Assembly: GCF_017309075.1 (NCBI RefSeq)
Contig: NZ_JAEMGS010000005.1
Span: forward strand, 1 to 64,000
Direction of reading: 5' to 3'
DNA length: 64,000 bases
From: Motiliproteus sp. SC1-56
GTDB taxonomy: Bacteria; Pseudomonadota; Gammaproteobacteria; Pseudomonadales; Balneatricaceae
Shown here: piece by piece, positions 10,301 through 19,529 of the stretch
How the letters are laid out: the number at the start of each line of letters is the position of its first letter
How positions within the stretch are numbered: position 1 is the first letter of the stretch
Made by a program: the position numbers and the translations under genes
The notes under the pieces: model-generated
Databases searched by the model: none
Seen by the model: only the letters and a program-made list of their open reading frames with translations
What the model was told of the DNA's origin: nothing

Positions 10301-11890
10301 ATGAAGGTCAACCAGCCCGTTACCAACCGAGAACAGCCGCTGCGACCCGATCACAGCATTATCTCGATGACCGACCTCAAGGGGATCATCACCTATGTGA
10401 ACCGGGACTTCATCGAGATCAGCGGTTTCGAGGAAGAGGAGCTGCTGGGCAAAAACCACAACCTGATCCGTCACCCCGACATGCCCCCGGCTGCATTCCA
10501 GGACCTCTGGGACACGGTCAAGGCCGGCCGTCCCTGGCGAGGTATCGTCAAGAACCGCTGCAAGAACGGCGACCACTACTGGGTCGAAGCGTTCGTGATG
10601 CCGGTCATCAAGCAGGGCCAGATCCAGGGCTATCAGTCGGTGCGCAGCAAGCCCAGCAGTGAACAGGTGCGGGCCGCCGATGCCCTCTACAACCGCATGA
10701 ACCGGGAGAAGATCAGTTCCCTTCCCCGCCAGCGCGACCTGCGCCTGCGCATCAGCACCCAGTTCAAACTGCTGCAAACCCTGTGGCTCTTGGCCCTGGC
10801 CGCCCTCCTGCTACTTTCGCCCGCGTGGACCCTGCCCCAGTACCTGGTCGCGGGACTGGCGCTGGGCCTTTATGGCTTCGGTTTCTACTGGGTGCGCCGG
10901 CGGGTGATCGCGCCACTGCGATCCCTGGCAGAGGCCACCCAAAAGCTGGCCAACGGCGACCTGCGAACGCCGATTCCCGTGGATCAGGTCGGGGCGCTGG
11001 GCGAGATGCAGCTGTCACTGAACATGGTGCGCGCGCGCCTCAAGGCAGTGATCGGCCGCATCCAGGAAGCCACCACCGGGATGGCCGCCTCGGCAACCCA
11101 GTTTGACGGCCTCAGCACCCAGACCCAGCAGCAGATGCAGGCCCAGATGGCCGAGACCGAACAGGTCGCCACCGCCATGAACGAGATGTCCGCCAGCGTG
11201 CAGGAGGTGGCCGGCCACACCCGCGAGGCGAGCGAGGGGGCGGCCGGCGCCCAGCGCGAGGCCCTTGGTGGAGCCGAGATCGTGGCCCGTACCCAGGCCA
11301 GCATCAGCCGTCTGGCCGATGAAGTCAGCGCCGCCGAAGCGACCATCCGCGGGCTGCACCAGGACAGCAACGCCATCGGCTCCATCATCGACGTGATTCG
11401 CGATGTCGCCGAACAGACCAACCTGCTGGCCCTCAACGCCGCCATCGAGGCGGCCCGGGCCGGCGATCAGGGCCGCGGCTTTGCGGTGGTGGCCGAGGAA
11501 GTGAGGGCCCTCGCGCAACGGGTGCAGAGCTCCACCGACGAAATCCACCGCATGATCGGTAAATTGCAGGCGGGCACCGATGACGCGGTATCAGCCATGC
11601 AGCAGGGACGCGCCTGCACCGAGGAGTGTGTGCGCCAGGGCGAAGAGGCTGACGCTGCCCTGAAGCGGATCAGCACGGCGGTGGGCAGCATCCGCGACAT
11701 GAACACCCAGATCGCCAGCGCCGCCGACGAGCAATCCCGGGTGGCCGAGGAGATGAGCCGCAATATCGTCGGCATCCGCGACATGGCGGTACGCACCGCC
11801 GACTCCTGTGAAAAGACCTCCAGCGCCAGCAGTCAGCTGGCCGGCTCCGCCCGACGCCTGGAGTCCCTGACCCAGGATTACGAGGCCTGA
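10301..11890 (+). CDS. Aer-like energy taxis receptor (PAS plus chemoreceptor domain)
   Basis: PAS-domain chemoreceptor of the Aer type, expected to sense redox state through FAD and signal to CheA. The 529-residue protein has an N-terminal PAS domain with the diagnostic stretches [29 protein letters not shown] and [14 protein letters not shown] double membrane-spanning hairpin lies at about 158-198 with no periplasmic domain, then HAMP and a signalling hairpin with the tip [18 protein letters not shown] at about 369-386. The ATG at 10301 follows a purine-rich AGCAGGAGAG. The frame is open further upstream but the extension is unlike the family. The 292-bp gap before it holds a GGCTGG/CCAGCC hairpin and no gene. 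Confidence 0.92.
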   Translation: MKVNQPVTNREQPLRPDHSIISMTDLKGIITYVNRDFIEISGFEEEELLGKNHNLIRHPDMPPAAFQDLWDTVKAGRPWRGIVKNRCKNGDHYWVEAFVMPVIKQGQIQGYQSVRSKPSSEQVRAADALYNRMNREKISSLPRQRDLRLRISTQFKLLQTLWLLALAALLLLSPAWTLPQYLVAGLALGLYGFGFYWVRRRVIAPLRSLAEATQKLANGDLRTPIPVDQVGALGEMQLSLNMVRARLKAVIGRIQEATTGMAASATQFDGLSTQTQQQMQAQMAETEQVATAMNEMSASVQEVAGHTREASEGAAGAQREALGGAEIVARTQASISRLADEVSAAEATIRGLHQDSNAIGSIIDVIRDVAEQTNLLALNAAIEAARAGDQGRGFAVVAEEVRALAQRVQSSTDEIHRMIGKLQAGTDDAVSAMQQGRACTEECVRQGEEADAALKRISTAVGSIRDMNTQIASAADEQSRVAEEMSRNIVGIRDMAVRTADSCEKTSSASSQLAGSARRLESLTQDYEA

Positions 11891-11945
11891 GGAACCAATC
11901 GCGCCCACGGGGCGTCCACAGGGCAGGTTTTTCGCTGGAGTTGGC

Positions 11946-12128
11946 ATGAAAAAAGTTTTCCTGGCAGCGCTGCTTTTGCTCCCCTGCGGGCCGCTGGCCG
12001 CCGCGCCCGCGCCCTGGTACCTCTGGCAGAGCAAGCTGGACGGGCGCCTGCTCTGTATCCAGTCCACTCCGGGTGAAGGCTGGGTCCGCATCGGCGGTCC
12101 CTTCCGCAGCTCCCGGTGCGGACGCTAG
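11946..12128 (+). CDS. Small exported protein, unknown function
   Basis: A 60-residue product with a clear Sec signal peptide (MKKVFLAALLLLPCGPLAAA). The mature part is only about 40 residues: APAPWYLWQSKLDGRLLCIQ, then TPGEGWVRIGGPFRSSRCGR. Two cysteines in the mature part could form a disulfide. Short exported proteins of this WYLWQSK...CxQ...GPFRxxxC pattern occur in other gammaproteobacteria to my recollection, but no function is known. A GGAG site lies 6 bp before the ATG. It lies 55 bp after the Aer-like gene. Confidence 0.7.
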   Translation: MKKVFLAALLLLPCGPLAAAPAPWYLWQSKLDGRLLCIQSTPGEGWVRIGGPFRSSRCGR

Positions 12129-12178
12129 CCGCCCGTGCCCTGGTCTATGCTGCCGTTAACCCACGAGAGGAGCCCCGC

Positions 12179-13312
12179 ATGCCCCCGCTACGCCAGGCGC
12201 TGAGCGCCACCCTGTTGATCTTCGCCCTGCTCCCCGCGGCCCGGGCTGAGCCCCTTTACCAGGGCAGCAGCGAGGGGATGCCTTTCGAAGTTGAGACGCT
12301 GGCCACAGGGCTTGGCATTCCCTGGTCGCTGGTATTCATCGGCCCTCAGCAGCTGCTGTTCACCGAACGGGATGGGGGGCTTGGGGTGCTGAACGTAGAT
12401 ACCGGTCAGCTGCAAGCGATCACCGGTGCTCCCGAGGTTCGCGCCAAGGGCCAGGGAGGACTGCTGGATGTGGCGACGACGCCGGACTACCGCCCCGGGG
12501 ACTGGCTCTATTTTACCTACAGCAAGCCCCAAGAGGATCGCGGCGTCACCGCCCTGGCCCGGGCACGCCTGGACGGCCTAGCACTGACAGACTGGGAGGA
12601 TCTGGTGGTCACCCGCTCGGCCACCGGCACCGACCGCCACTACGGCAGTCGCATTGCCTTCGACGGCCAGGGGCACCTGTTCTTCACCGTGGGTGACCGG
12701 GGCAAGCGGCCCAACGGCCAGGACCTGACCACCCACGCGGGGGCCGTGCTGCGGGTGACCCTCGAAGGCGAAATGCCCGATGACAACCCCTTTTTAAGCC
12801 AGGAAGGCGCCCTGGCCGAAATCTGGAGCTACGGGCACCGCAACCCCCAGGGCATCGCCTATGACGCCGCAAACGATCGCCTCTGGGAGATCGAGCACGG
12901 CCCCCGGGGAGGCGATGAGATCAACCTGATTGAACGCGGGGAAAATTATGGCTGGCCGGTGGTCTCCCAGGGCAAGGAGTACTGGGGCCCGGTGGACGTT
13001 GGCGAAGCCGACCACCGTCCCGACATGAAGGACCCGGTGAAGGTGTATATTCCCTCCATCGCCCCGGGGAGCCTGCTGCTCTACACCGGCGATGCTTTTC
13101 CGGCCTGGAAGGGCAACCTCTTTGCCGGCGCCCTTAAGCTCACGCACCTCAACCGAATCACCCTGAACGAAGCCGCAGAAGCGGTCGCTGAAGAGCGGCT
13201 GCTGGAGACACTGGAGGAGCGCATTCGGGCGCTGGCCCAGGATGCCCGTGGCTGGCTCTACCTCTCCACCGACAGCGGCAGCATTCTGCGCCTGCGCCCG
13301 GTACAGCCGTGA
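12179..13312 (+). CDS. PQQ-dependent sugar dehydrogenase, YliI/HHIP-like, exported
   Basis: Soluble periplasmic beta-propeller dehydrogenase of the glucose/sorbosone dehydrogenase family, which oxidises aldose sugars with PQQ. The 377-residue protein has a signal peptide ending near AARA. It shows family blocks PWSLVFIGPQQLLFTERDGG, GQGGLLDVATTPDY, SRIAFDGQGHLFFTVGDRG, SYGHRNPQGIAYD and EHGPRGGDEINLIERGENYG. GAGAGGAG precedes the ATG at 12179; the frame opens earlier but without a signal peptide. Substrate is unknown and no PQQ biosynthesis genes are in the window. Confidence 0.88.
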   Translation: MPPLRQALSATLLIFALLPAARAEPLYQGSSEGMPFEVETLATGLGIPWSLVFIGPQQLLFTERDGGLGVLNVDTGQLQAITGAPEVRAKGQGGLLDVATTPDYRPGDWLYFTYSKPQEDRGVTALARARLDGLALTDWEDLVVTRSATGTDRHYGSRIAFDGQGHLFFTVGDRGKRPNGQDLTTHAGAVLRVTLEGEMPDDNPFLSQEGALAEIWSYGHRNPQGIAYDAANDRLWEIEHGPRGGDEINLIERGENYGWPVVSQGKEYWGPVDVGEADHRPDMKDPVKVYIPSIAPGSLLLYTGDAFPAWKGNLFAGALKLTHLNRITLNEAAEAVAEERLLETLEERIRALAQDARGWLYLSTDSGSILRLRPVQP

Positions 13313-13322
13313 ACCCTGCCTG

Positions 13323-14303
13323 ATGGGCCGTCGGCTGACGCCGCTCCTGCTGTTTGCGAGCCTCGTTTGCGCCAACCTGGCGGCCGCCCCCGCGCTGAGC
13401 GAATGGCCACTGCCCTGGCCCGACAGCCTGCCGAGGGATCCGGTGATAGCGGCCGACGGCCGCGTCTGGTTCTGCGCCCAGCGGGGGGACTTCCTCGGCG
13501 TGTTCGACCCCGCCAGCGAGCGCTTCTCCCGCTTCCCGCTCCCCCCCGGTAGCGGCCCCCACGACCTGGCGATCGATTCCGACGGCCAGATCTGGTACGC
13601 GGGCAACGGCAACGCCCATCTCGGTCGGCTGGATCCGGCCAGTGGCGCCATCACTCCCTACCCGCTGCCACTCACCACCATGGATCCCCATACCCTGGCC
13701 CTGGATGGGCAGGGCAGCCTCTGGTTCACCCTGCCCGGGAGCAACCTCGTTGGGCGGCTGCAGTTGACCAGCGGTAATCTGCGTTTTGTAGCCCCCCTGA
13801 CCGAGGCCGCCCGCCCCTCCGGCCTGCTGATCGACAGACGCGGGCACCCGCGGGTGGCGCTGTTCACCACCAACCGCATTGCCACGCTGGGCCCGCGCAG
13901 CATGCAGCTGATCGAGGGGGCTCTGCCCGCCCCCGGGGCCCGGCCACACCGCCTGACCTTGGGCGCCGACGGCGCGATCTGGTACTCCGACTCTGCCCGC
14001 GGCATCCTCGGCCGTTACCAGCCGACTCAGGGCTGGGTTCACGAGTGGCCCCTTCCCGGCGGCCCGGGGTCAAAACCCCACGGTCTGGCCCGGGACGCCC
14101 GTGGCCGCATCTGGGTCGCAGAGACCGGATTCGAACCTAACCGGCTGGTGGCCTTTGACCCCCAGGAAGGCAGGTTCGGCGCGGCTTTGGCCGTCGCCAG
14201 CGGCGCGGGCGGCATTCGCCGCATGCGCTTCGACCCTGCACGTAACGAGATCTGGTTCGGCACCGACCGCAACACCCTGGTGCGGCTGCGTCCCGGCCCC
14301 TGA
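13323..14303 (+). CDS. Exported Vgb-like beta-propeller protein
   Basis: A 326-residue exported protein built of repeated blades related to virginiamycin B (streptogramin) lyase: GPHDLAIDSDGQIWYAGNGN, MDPHTLALDGQGSLWFTLPG, PHRLTLGADGAIWYSDSA, KPHGLARDARGRIWVAETG. Signal peptide is MGRRLTPLLLFASLVCANLA. It starts 11 bp after the sugar dehydrogenase stop, so the two exported propellers are probably cotranscribed. Most chromosomal members of this family are not antibiotic lyases, and no lyase activity should be assumed. It may be a binding or accessory protein for its neighbour. Confidence 0.8.
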   Translation: MGRRLTPLLLFASLVCANLAAAPALSEWPLPWPDSLPRDPVIAADGRVWFCAQRGDFLGVFDPASERFSRFPLPPGSGPHDLAIDSDGQIWYAGNGNAHLGRLDPASGAITPYPLPLTTMDPHTLALDGQGSLWFTLPGSNLVGRLQLTSGNLRFVAPLTEAARPSGLLIDRRGHPRVALFTTNRIATLGPRSMQLIEGALPAPGARPHRLTLGADGAIWYSDSARGILGRYQPTQGWVHEWPLPGGPGSKPHGLARDARGRIWVAETGFEPNRLVAFDPQEGRFGAALAVASGAGGIRRMRFDPARNEIWFGTDRNTLVRLRPGP

Positions 14304-14378
14304 CCCCCTGCCCTTGACCCCCTGCCCCTTTCCTCCTGCGCCGTTTGGCTCCACAATAGGCGCCAAAAGGAGAAACTG

Positions 14379-14654
14379 ATGTTAGCGAACCTGATACGTA
14401 AGCTTTTTGGCGGCGCCTCCGAGACGCCCCCCGCCCCCGAGCAGGCGGAGGTTTACAACGGCTACGAAATCACCCCCTGCCCCCAGCCCGCGGACGGACA
14501 GTTCCGCATCGCCGCGTTTATCCGTAAGGACGGGCGCGAACACCATTTAATCCGCGCCGACATTCTTCCCACCCGCAACGAATGCATCGAGCACTCACTG
14601 CGCAAGGCCCGGACGTTGATCGACCAACAAGGGGAGCGACTTTTCGAGCACTGA
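14379..14654 (+). CDS. HlyU-family protein
   Basis: A 91-residue HlyU-type protein (AEVYNGYEITPCPQPADGQFR, then REHHLIRADILPTRNECIEH). HlyU family members in Vibrio are winged-helix regulators, whereas short versions like this are annotated by similarity and are not proven DNA binders. AAAAGGAG lies at good spacing before the ATG. It ends 4 bp before modA, so it is probably in one transcript with the molybdate transporter genes, an unusual association. Confidence 0.8.
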   Translation: MLANLIRKLFGGASETPPAPEQAEVYNGYEITPCPQPADGQFRIAAFIRKDGREHHLIRADILPTRNECIEHSLRKARTLIDQQGERLFEH

Positions 14655-14658
14655 CCCC

Positions 14659-15432
14659 ATGGCCCTGATGCGCATCACCCTCTTGCTGCTGTTGCTGGTC
14701 AGCAGCCTCGGTGCCTCCGCCCGCACGGTCGAGCCGCTGCAGGTGGCGGTAGCCTCCAACTTCAAGCGCGCTTTTACCGCCATCGCCAGCCGCTTTGAAG
14801 CCGAGTACGGCCACCCGGTGGTCGCCACCTACGGCGCCACCGGAAAACACTACGCCCAGATCCTGCAGGGCGCCCCCTTCGATCTTTTCCTGGCCGCCGA
14901 CACCGAACGGCCGCGACAACTGGAGCGAGCCGGCATTGCGCTGTCCGGCTCGCGCATCACCTACGCCGAGGGCCGTCTGGCGCTCTGGGGCCCCAACGCC
15001 CACGGTGAATCCGCCCTGATGATGCGGCTGAAAACCGGGCGTTTTAAGCACCTGGCAATCGCCAATCCCCGCTTCGCCCCCTACGGGCGGGCCGCCCAGG
15101 AGGCACTCGACGCCCTCGACCTCTGGGAGCAGGTCTCGGACCGGCTGGTGCGGGGGGAAAACGTGGCCCAGGCCTACCAGTTTGTCAGCAGCGGCAACGC
15201 CGACCTGGGCCTTGTCGCTTACGCCCAACTGATCGGCGATCGCCACGCTGACAAACAAACAGGCGCTTACACCCTGATTCCTGATACCCTGCACCAGCCG
15301 ATTCGCCAGCAGGCGGTGCTCCTCAGTAACCGTCCGGCGGCCCGTCAGCTGCACCTTTTTTTGACGACACCGGCGATTCAGCAGCTGCTGGTGCGCTTTG
15401 GTTACGCCCCGCCGGAGCGAAAGCGTGCTTGA
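14659..15432 (+). CDS. modA: Molybdate ABC transporter substrate-binding protein
   Basis: Periplasmic protein that captures molybdate (or tungstate) and delivers it to ModBC. The 257-residue product has a signal peptide ([18 protein letters not shown]). ModA motifs follow: [52 protein letters not shown] and [20 protein letters not shown]. The tail overlaps the modB start by 8 bp. It provides the metal for NapA. Confidence 0.95.
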   Translation: MALMRITLLLLLLVSSLGASARTVEPLQVAVASNFKRAFTAIASRFEAEYGHPVVATYGATGKHYAQILQGAPFDLFLAADTERPRQLERAGIALSGSRITYAEGRLALWGPNAHGESALMMRLKTGRFKHLAIANPRFAPYGRAAQEALDALDLWEQVSDRLVRGENVAQAYQFVSSGNADLGLVAYAQLIGDRHADKQTGAYTLIPDTLHQPIRQQAVLLSNRPAARQLHLFLTTPAIQQLLVRFGYAPPERKRA

Positions 15433-16108
15433 TGCCTCAGATCTCAGCGCCCTGCTGATCACCCTCAAGCTGGCGGCGGTCACCACCCTGATTCTACTGT
15501 TGCTGGGCATGCCCCTGGCCTGGTGGCTGGCCCGCACCCGGGCGGCGTTCAAGCCCGTGGTGGAGACCCTGGTGGCCCTGCCGCTGGTACTGCCACCGAC
15601 GGTGCTCGGCTTTTACCTGCTGATTGCCCTCGGGCCGCACGGCCCCATCGGCCAGCTGATGGCGTGGCTGGGAGGCCCCCAGCTGGCCTTCAGTTTCGCC
15701 GGGCTGGTAGTGGGCTCGGTCATCTACTCCCTGCCCTTCGTGGTGCAGCCGCTGCAGAACGCCTTCGCCGCCATCGATCCCCGTCTGCTCGAGGCGGCGG
15801 CCACCCTGCGGGCCCGCCCCCTGGACCGCTTTTTTTCGCTGGTGCTGCCCATGGCCCGCGCCGGCATCATCACCGCCATAACCCTCGGCTTTGCGCACAC
15901 CCTGGGTGAGTTTGGCGTGGTATTGATGATCGGCGGCAACATCCCCGGTGAAACCCAGGTGTTGTCCATCGCCATTTACGATCATGTGGAGAGCCTGGCC
16001 TACGACCGCGCTCACTGGCTCTCCGGGGGGCTGCTGCTGTTCTCCTTCACGGTGCTGCTGCTGGTGTACCGGGTGAATCGCCGCGGTGCAGGGGGCCTGG
16101 GGACGTGA
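15425..16108 (+). CDS. modB: Molybdate ABC transporter permease
   Basis: Inner-membrane channel of the molybdate importer. The 227-residue protein has about five membrane helices. The permease signature with the EAA loop is [20 protein letters not shown], followed by [20 protein letters not shown], typical of ModB. I use the GTG at 15425, which overlaps modA and gives the family length; the frame opens earlier without a better start. It is coupled to modC by a GTGA overlap. Confidence 0.95.
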   Translation: MLDASDLSALLITLKLAAVTTLILLLLGMPLAWWLARTRAAFKPVVETLVALPLVLPPTVLGFYLLIALGPHGPIGQLMAWLGGPQLAFSFAGLVVGSVIYSLPFVVQPLQNAFAAIDPRLLEAAATLRARPLDRFFSLVLPMARAGIITAITLGFAHTLGEFGVVLMIGGNIPGETQVLSIAIYDHVESLAYDRAHWLSGGLLLFSFTVLLLVYRVNRRGAGGLGT

Positions 16109-17184
16109 GCGCGCAGATCCACTTTCGTTACCGCCATCGCCGCGGAGAATTCGAGCTCTTGGTCGACAGCCAGGTGCCCGGGAAAGGCGTTACCGCCCTC
16201 TTCGGCCGCTCGGGCTCGGGGAAAACCAGCCTGCTGCGGTGCCTGGCGGGGCTGGAGCGCCCGGATGAGGCCTACCTGGCCATCGGCGATGAGGTACTTC
16301 ACGACAGCCGGTCGGGTCATTTCGTCCCCCCCGAGGAGCGGGGCTTCGGTTACGTGTTTCAGGAGGGTGCGCTCTTCCCCCACCTCTCGGTGGCCGCAAA
16401 CCTGGCCTATGGCCTCAAGCGCACCCCCGCCGCGCAGCAACGCCAGGCCCTGGCGCCGGTGGTCGAACTGCTGGGTCTCGGACCCTTGATGCAACAGTAT
16501 CCGGCCCAGCTCTCAGGGGGTGAGAAACAACGGGTGGCCATCGGCCGGGCGCTGCTCAGCAGCCCCCGTACCCTGCTGATGGACGAGCCGCTGGCGGCGC
16601 TGGACCGCCAGCACAAGAACGAGATACTGCCCTACCTGGAGCGCCTGCACCGGGAGGTCGCCTTGCCGGTTCTCTATATCACCCACGACCCCCAGGAGAT
16701 GACCCGGATCGCTGACCACCTGCTACTGCTCGATAGCGGCAGAGTGATCGCACAAGGCCCCCTCGACGAGGTGCTGGCAAGGCCGGAGCTGCCGCTTTCA
16801 CGCACGGAGGATGCGGCCGTCGCGGTCACGGCGACCGTGATCGCCCAGGAGACGGAATTCGACCTCACCCGGCTCGCCTTCAGCGGCGGCGAACTGCTGG
16901 TAGGACGCATCGATGCGCCGGTCACCAGCCAGGTACGGGTGCAAATTCATGCCCGGGACGTCAGCCTGGCACTGACCCCGCCCGCGCAGAGCAGTATTCT
17001 CAATATCCTGCCGGCCCGGGTGGTCGCCCTGGAGTCCCACGATCGTGGTCGCATGGTGGTCCGACTGGACCTGGAGGGCACCGCCATCCTGGCGCGGATC
17101 ACCCGCAAGTCGGCGGCACAGCTGGCCGTGCGCGAGGGCAGCCAGCTGTTTGCCCAGATCAAGGGGGTTTCACTGCTGGCCTAA
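16105..17184 (+). CDS. modC: Molybdate ABC transporter ATPase
   Basis: Cytoplasmic ATPase driving molybdate import. Visible motifs are Walker A GRSGSGKT (34-41), signature LSGGEKQR (about 135), Walker [12 protein letters not shown], and switch histidine YITHD. The C-terminal part (from about 290, [20 protein letters not shown]) is a molybdate-binding TOBE/MOP domain. The 359-residue length is normal. GTG start overlaps the modB TGA by 4 bp. Confidence 0.96.
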   Translation: MSAQIHFRYRHRRGEFELLVDSQVPGKGVTALFGRSGSGKTSLLRCLAGLERPDEAYLAIGDEVLHDSRSGHFVPPEERGFGYVFQEGALFPHLSVAANLAYGLKRTPAAQQRQALAPVVELLGLGPLMQQYPAQLSGGEKQRVAIGRALLSSPRTLLMDEPLAALDRQHKNEILPYLERLHREVALPVLYITHDPQEMTRIADHLLLLDSGRVIAQGPLDEVLARPELPLSRTEDAAVAVTATVIAQETEFDLTRLAFSGGELLVGRIDAPVTSQVRVQIHARDVSLALTPPAQSSILNILPARVVALESHDRGRMVVRLDLEGTAILARITRKSAAQLAVREGSQLFAQIKGVSLLA

Positions 17185-17288
17185 AATGACCAGGGGTGAT
17201 AGCGCAGCGTCAATCGGAATCCCCCGGCGGGGCTGTACCCGGGAGCCAAAATCACTACAATGGCGCCCCTTTACTCGGGGAAGCGAGA

Positions 17289-18479
17289 ATGATCAGAACC
17301 ACTGATGTGCTGGTGATCGGCGCCGGTGCCGCAGGCCTGATGTGCGCCGCGACTGCCGCCGCGCGCGGGCTCGCCGTGGTGGTGGTCGACCACGCCCGCA
17401 AGGCGGGAAAGAAAATTTTGGTCAGCGGCGGTGGACGCTGTAACTTCACCAACATGGACGTAGGCCCCGAACACTACCTCTGCGCCAACCCCCACTTCGT
17501 CAAGTCCGCCCTGGCCCGCTACTCCCAGTGGGACTTTATCGCGCTGGTCAGCCGCTACAACATCGCTTACCACGAACGCGAGCACGGCCGGCTTTTCTGC
17601 GACGGTTCAGCCAAGCAGATCGTCAACCTGCTGCTCAACGAAAACCAGGCCGCCGGCAGCCACGTGGAGCTCAATACCGAGATCAAGTCGGTGGAGCAAA
17701 ACGAACAGGGGTTCCTGGTCACCACCGGACTGGACCGGATCCAGTGCCGTCACCTGGTGGTCGCCACCGGCGGACTCAGTTTTCCCAAGCTCGGCGCCAC
17801 CGGTTTCGGCTACCGGATCGCGAAAATGTTCGGGCACCGGGTCCTGCCCACGCGTCCCGGGCTGGTGCCGCTGACCCTTGCTTCCGATACTGAGATGGCG
17901 CTGGACAAACTCTCTGGTATCAGCCTGCCCGTGCGCATGGGCGCCGAGGATGGCCGCCGTTTCACCGAGGACTGCCTCTTCACCCACCGGGGGCTCTCCG
18001 GACCCGCGGTGCTGCAGACCTCCAATTACTGGCAGCATCAGCAGCCCGTTGAGGTTGATCTGCTGCCCCAGGCGCAGATCGAGGCCGAGCTGCAGGCACT
18101 GCGCCAGAGCCAACCCGGCCTCTCGCTGCGCCGGGGTTTGACCCGCCACCTGCCCCGCCGCCTGATTGACACCCTGCTTGCCTCCCGGGTCAACCTGGAC
18201 GGGCCGATCGGCCAGCTCACCCGGGAGCAAACGGACGCGGTGATCCAGACCCTGCACCACTGGCGCCCGGTGCCGAACGGGTCGGAAGGATTCGACAAGG
18301 CCGAGGTGACCCTGGGCGGGGTGGATACCAGCGAGATTTCTTCGAAAACCATGATGTCGCAGAAGGTGAAAAACCTCTATTTTGTCGGCGAAGTCATGGA
18401 TGTCACCGGCTGGCTCGGTGGCTACAACTTTCAATGGGCCTGGTCATCCGGCTACTGCTGCGGCCAGGCAATGGATTAA
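17289..18479 (+). CDS. BaiN/HI0933-family flavoprotein (NAD(P)/FAD-dependent oxidoreductase)
   Basis: A 396-residue HI0933-type flavoprotein. The N-terminus is a Rossmann FAD fold (VLVIGAGAAGLMCAATAAAR) followed by the family signature KKILVSGGGRCNFTN. LVVATGGLSFPKLGATGFGY and the C-terminal VMDVTGWLGGYNFQWAWSSG are also typical. Cellular substrate is not established for most members. GAAGCGAG lies before the ATG at 17289; the frame opens 93 bases earlier but that part is unlike the family. Confidence 0.9.
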   Translation: MIRTTDVLVIGAGAAGLMCAATAAARGLAVVVVDHARKAGKKILVSGGGRCNFTNMDVGPEHYLCANPHFVKSALARYSQWDFIALVSRYNIAYHEREHGRLFCDGSAKQIVNLLLNENQAAGSHVELNTEIKSVEQNEQGFLVTTGLDRIQCRHLVVATGGLSFPKLGATGFGYRIAKMFGHRVLPTRPGLVPLTLASDTEMALDKLSGISLPVRMGAEDGRRFTEDCLFTHRGLSGPAVLQTSNYWQHQQPVEVDLLPQAQIEAELQALRQSQPGLSLRRGLTRHLPRRLIDTLLASRVNLDGPIGQLTREQTDAVIQTLHHWRPVPNGSEGFDKAEVTLGGVDTSEISSKTMMSQKVKNLYFVGEVMDVTGWLGGYNFQWAWSSGYCCGQAMD

Positions 18480-18507
18480 TGCCCGCCTAGCTTTCAAAGA
18501 GGACTGC

Positions 18508-19254
18508 ATGGGGTTTGCTCTGTTCCGCTCAGCACCGCTGATCGATGATGTTTCCGCACGCTGGATGAGCACGGTGTTCGACTGGGCCCTGAGCCAGTTC
18601 GAGGCGCCCTATTTTCACCGCCACACCCCGCTGGTGCGCCCGGACAACACCCACTTCCCGGGGCGGGCCGCAAGCATCGAGGAGATGGCCGCCAACCTGC
18701 TGCGGCATACGCTTGCCCACGCCGGCCTGAGCCACTGGCCCCATCAGCTGGTAGAGGTCCGCAACCTGGAGGCCCTGCCGCCTTCTCCCCTGACCCCGGC
18801 CCAGGCACGGCGGGCGGAGCCTCCCACCCCGGCAGCGGAGCAGCTCCCCCTGGTCATTCCCTACGATGCAGCACAGGTCAACGATCCCCAGACCCTGGTG
18901 GCAAGTTACGCCACCTTTCTCGGCCACCACCTCGGCGAACTTGCAACGGTGCCGGCGCCGGCCACCGTCGAGCAGCAGCCCCTGGTGGCGGAGCTGGTGG
19001 GCATCTACCTGGGATTCGGGGTCCTCTTCGCCAACAGCGCCTTCGCCTTCAAAGGGGGCTGTGGCAGCTGCCGCCCGGGCTTTCAGCGCACCGCTTACCT
19101 GTCCCAGGACGAAGCCGTCTACGCCCTGGCCCTGTTTTGCCGGCACAAGCAGTTGGAAGCTCGGGAGGTGCTGCCGCACCTGAAAAAGCACCTGCGCCCC
19201 ATCTATAAAAAGGCGCGCAAAGAGCTGCAGCGACGCATTGAGGAGGCGCACTAG
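18508..19254 (+). CDS. Conserved hypothetical protein with GGCGSC motif
   Basis: A 248-residue probably cytoplasmic protein with no signal peptide or clear membrane span. It is helix-rich and contains a distinctive segment FAFKGGCGSCRPGFQRTAYL followed by SQDEAVYALALFCRHKQL. The CGSC pair could bind metal or form a disulfide. The C-terminus is basic (KKHLRPIYKKARKELQRR). AAAGAGGA precedes the ATG. It follows the flavoprotein gene by 28 bp and may share its transcript. I do not recognise the family. Confidence 0.7.
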   Translation: MGFALFRSAPLIDDVSARWMSTVFDWALSQFEAPYFHRHTPLVRPDNTHFPGRAASIEEMAANLLRHTLAHAGLSHWPHQLVEVRNLEALPPSPLTPAQARRAEPPTPAAEQLPLVIPYDAAQVNDPQTLVASYATFLGHHLGELATVPAPATVEQQPLVAELVGIYLGFGVLFANSAFAFKGGCGSCRPGFQRTAYLSQDEAVYALALFCRHKQLEAREVLPHLKKHLRPIYKKARKELQRRIEEAH

Positions 19255-19288
19255 GCAAGGTCGACGCCTCGGCCGCCCGGTTCTTATT

Positions 19289-19303
19289 CCGTATTGTTTA
19301 CGG
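19289..19303. promoter_or_regulatory. Short inverted repeat, possible operator
   Basis: CCGTA-TTGTT-TACGG is a 5+5 bp inverted repeat located 48 bp upstream of the Cys-rich small gene and about 230 bp upstream of the TetR-type gene. Operators of TetR-family proteins are often of this size and shape. The arms are short, so chance is possible. Confidence 0.3.
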
Positions 19304-19351
19304 TAGCATCGGAGCTTAGGCCCAATCAGGGCGTGACACGGGGAGAAGAGC

Positions 19352-19525
19352 ATGGATGAGTCCCGAGACGCTGTTTTAAACTGCGACCACTGCAGCTGTG
19401 AAGCCTGTCACTGCGGTCCTAGCGACCTGGACACCCTGCCCAGCTGCCGTTGCGGGCGGGATTTCTCCATCGATCAGCCGGTTCCCGACAGCCCGCCCCC
19501 GACCGGCGACAAGCCTGAACCCTGA
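19352..19525 (+). CDS. Small cysteine-rich protein, metallothionein-like
   Basis: A 57-residue frame with a strong ribosome site (GGGGAGAAGAG, 1-2 bases from the ATG, with GGGGAGA at better spacing). Its first 36 residues contain seven cysteines at 11, 14, 16, 19, 21, 33 and 35: CDHCSCEACHCG, then SCRCG. The CxxC/CxC spacing and a single aromatic residue in the protein are typical of bacterial metallothioneins, although it is shorter than the known Pseudomonas type. The C-terminal half is proline/aspartate-rich and disordered. It lies 4 bp upstream of a TetR-type gene, so the two are probably cotranscribed. Zinc or thiol-metal binding is inference. Confidence 0.6.
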   Translation: MDESRDAVLNCDHCSCEACHCGPSDLDTLPSCRCGRDFSIDQPVPDSPPPTGDKPEP

Positions 19526-19529
19526 CCCC

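Noticed and set aside
13323-14303. Streptogramin resistance enzyme
   Set aside because: Only the propeller repeats match; the protein is exported and paired with a sugar dehydrogenase, so a resistance role is not supported.
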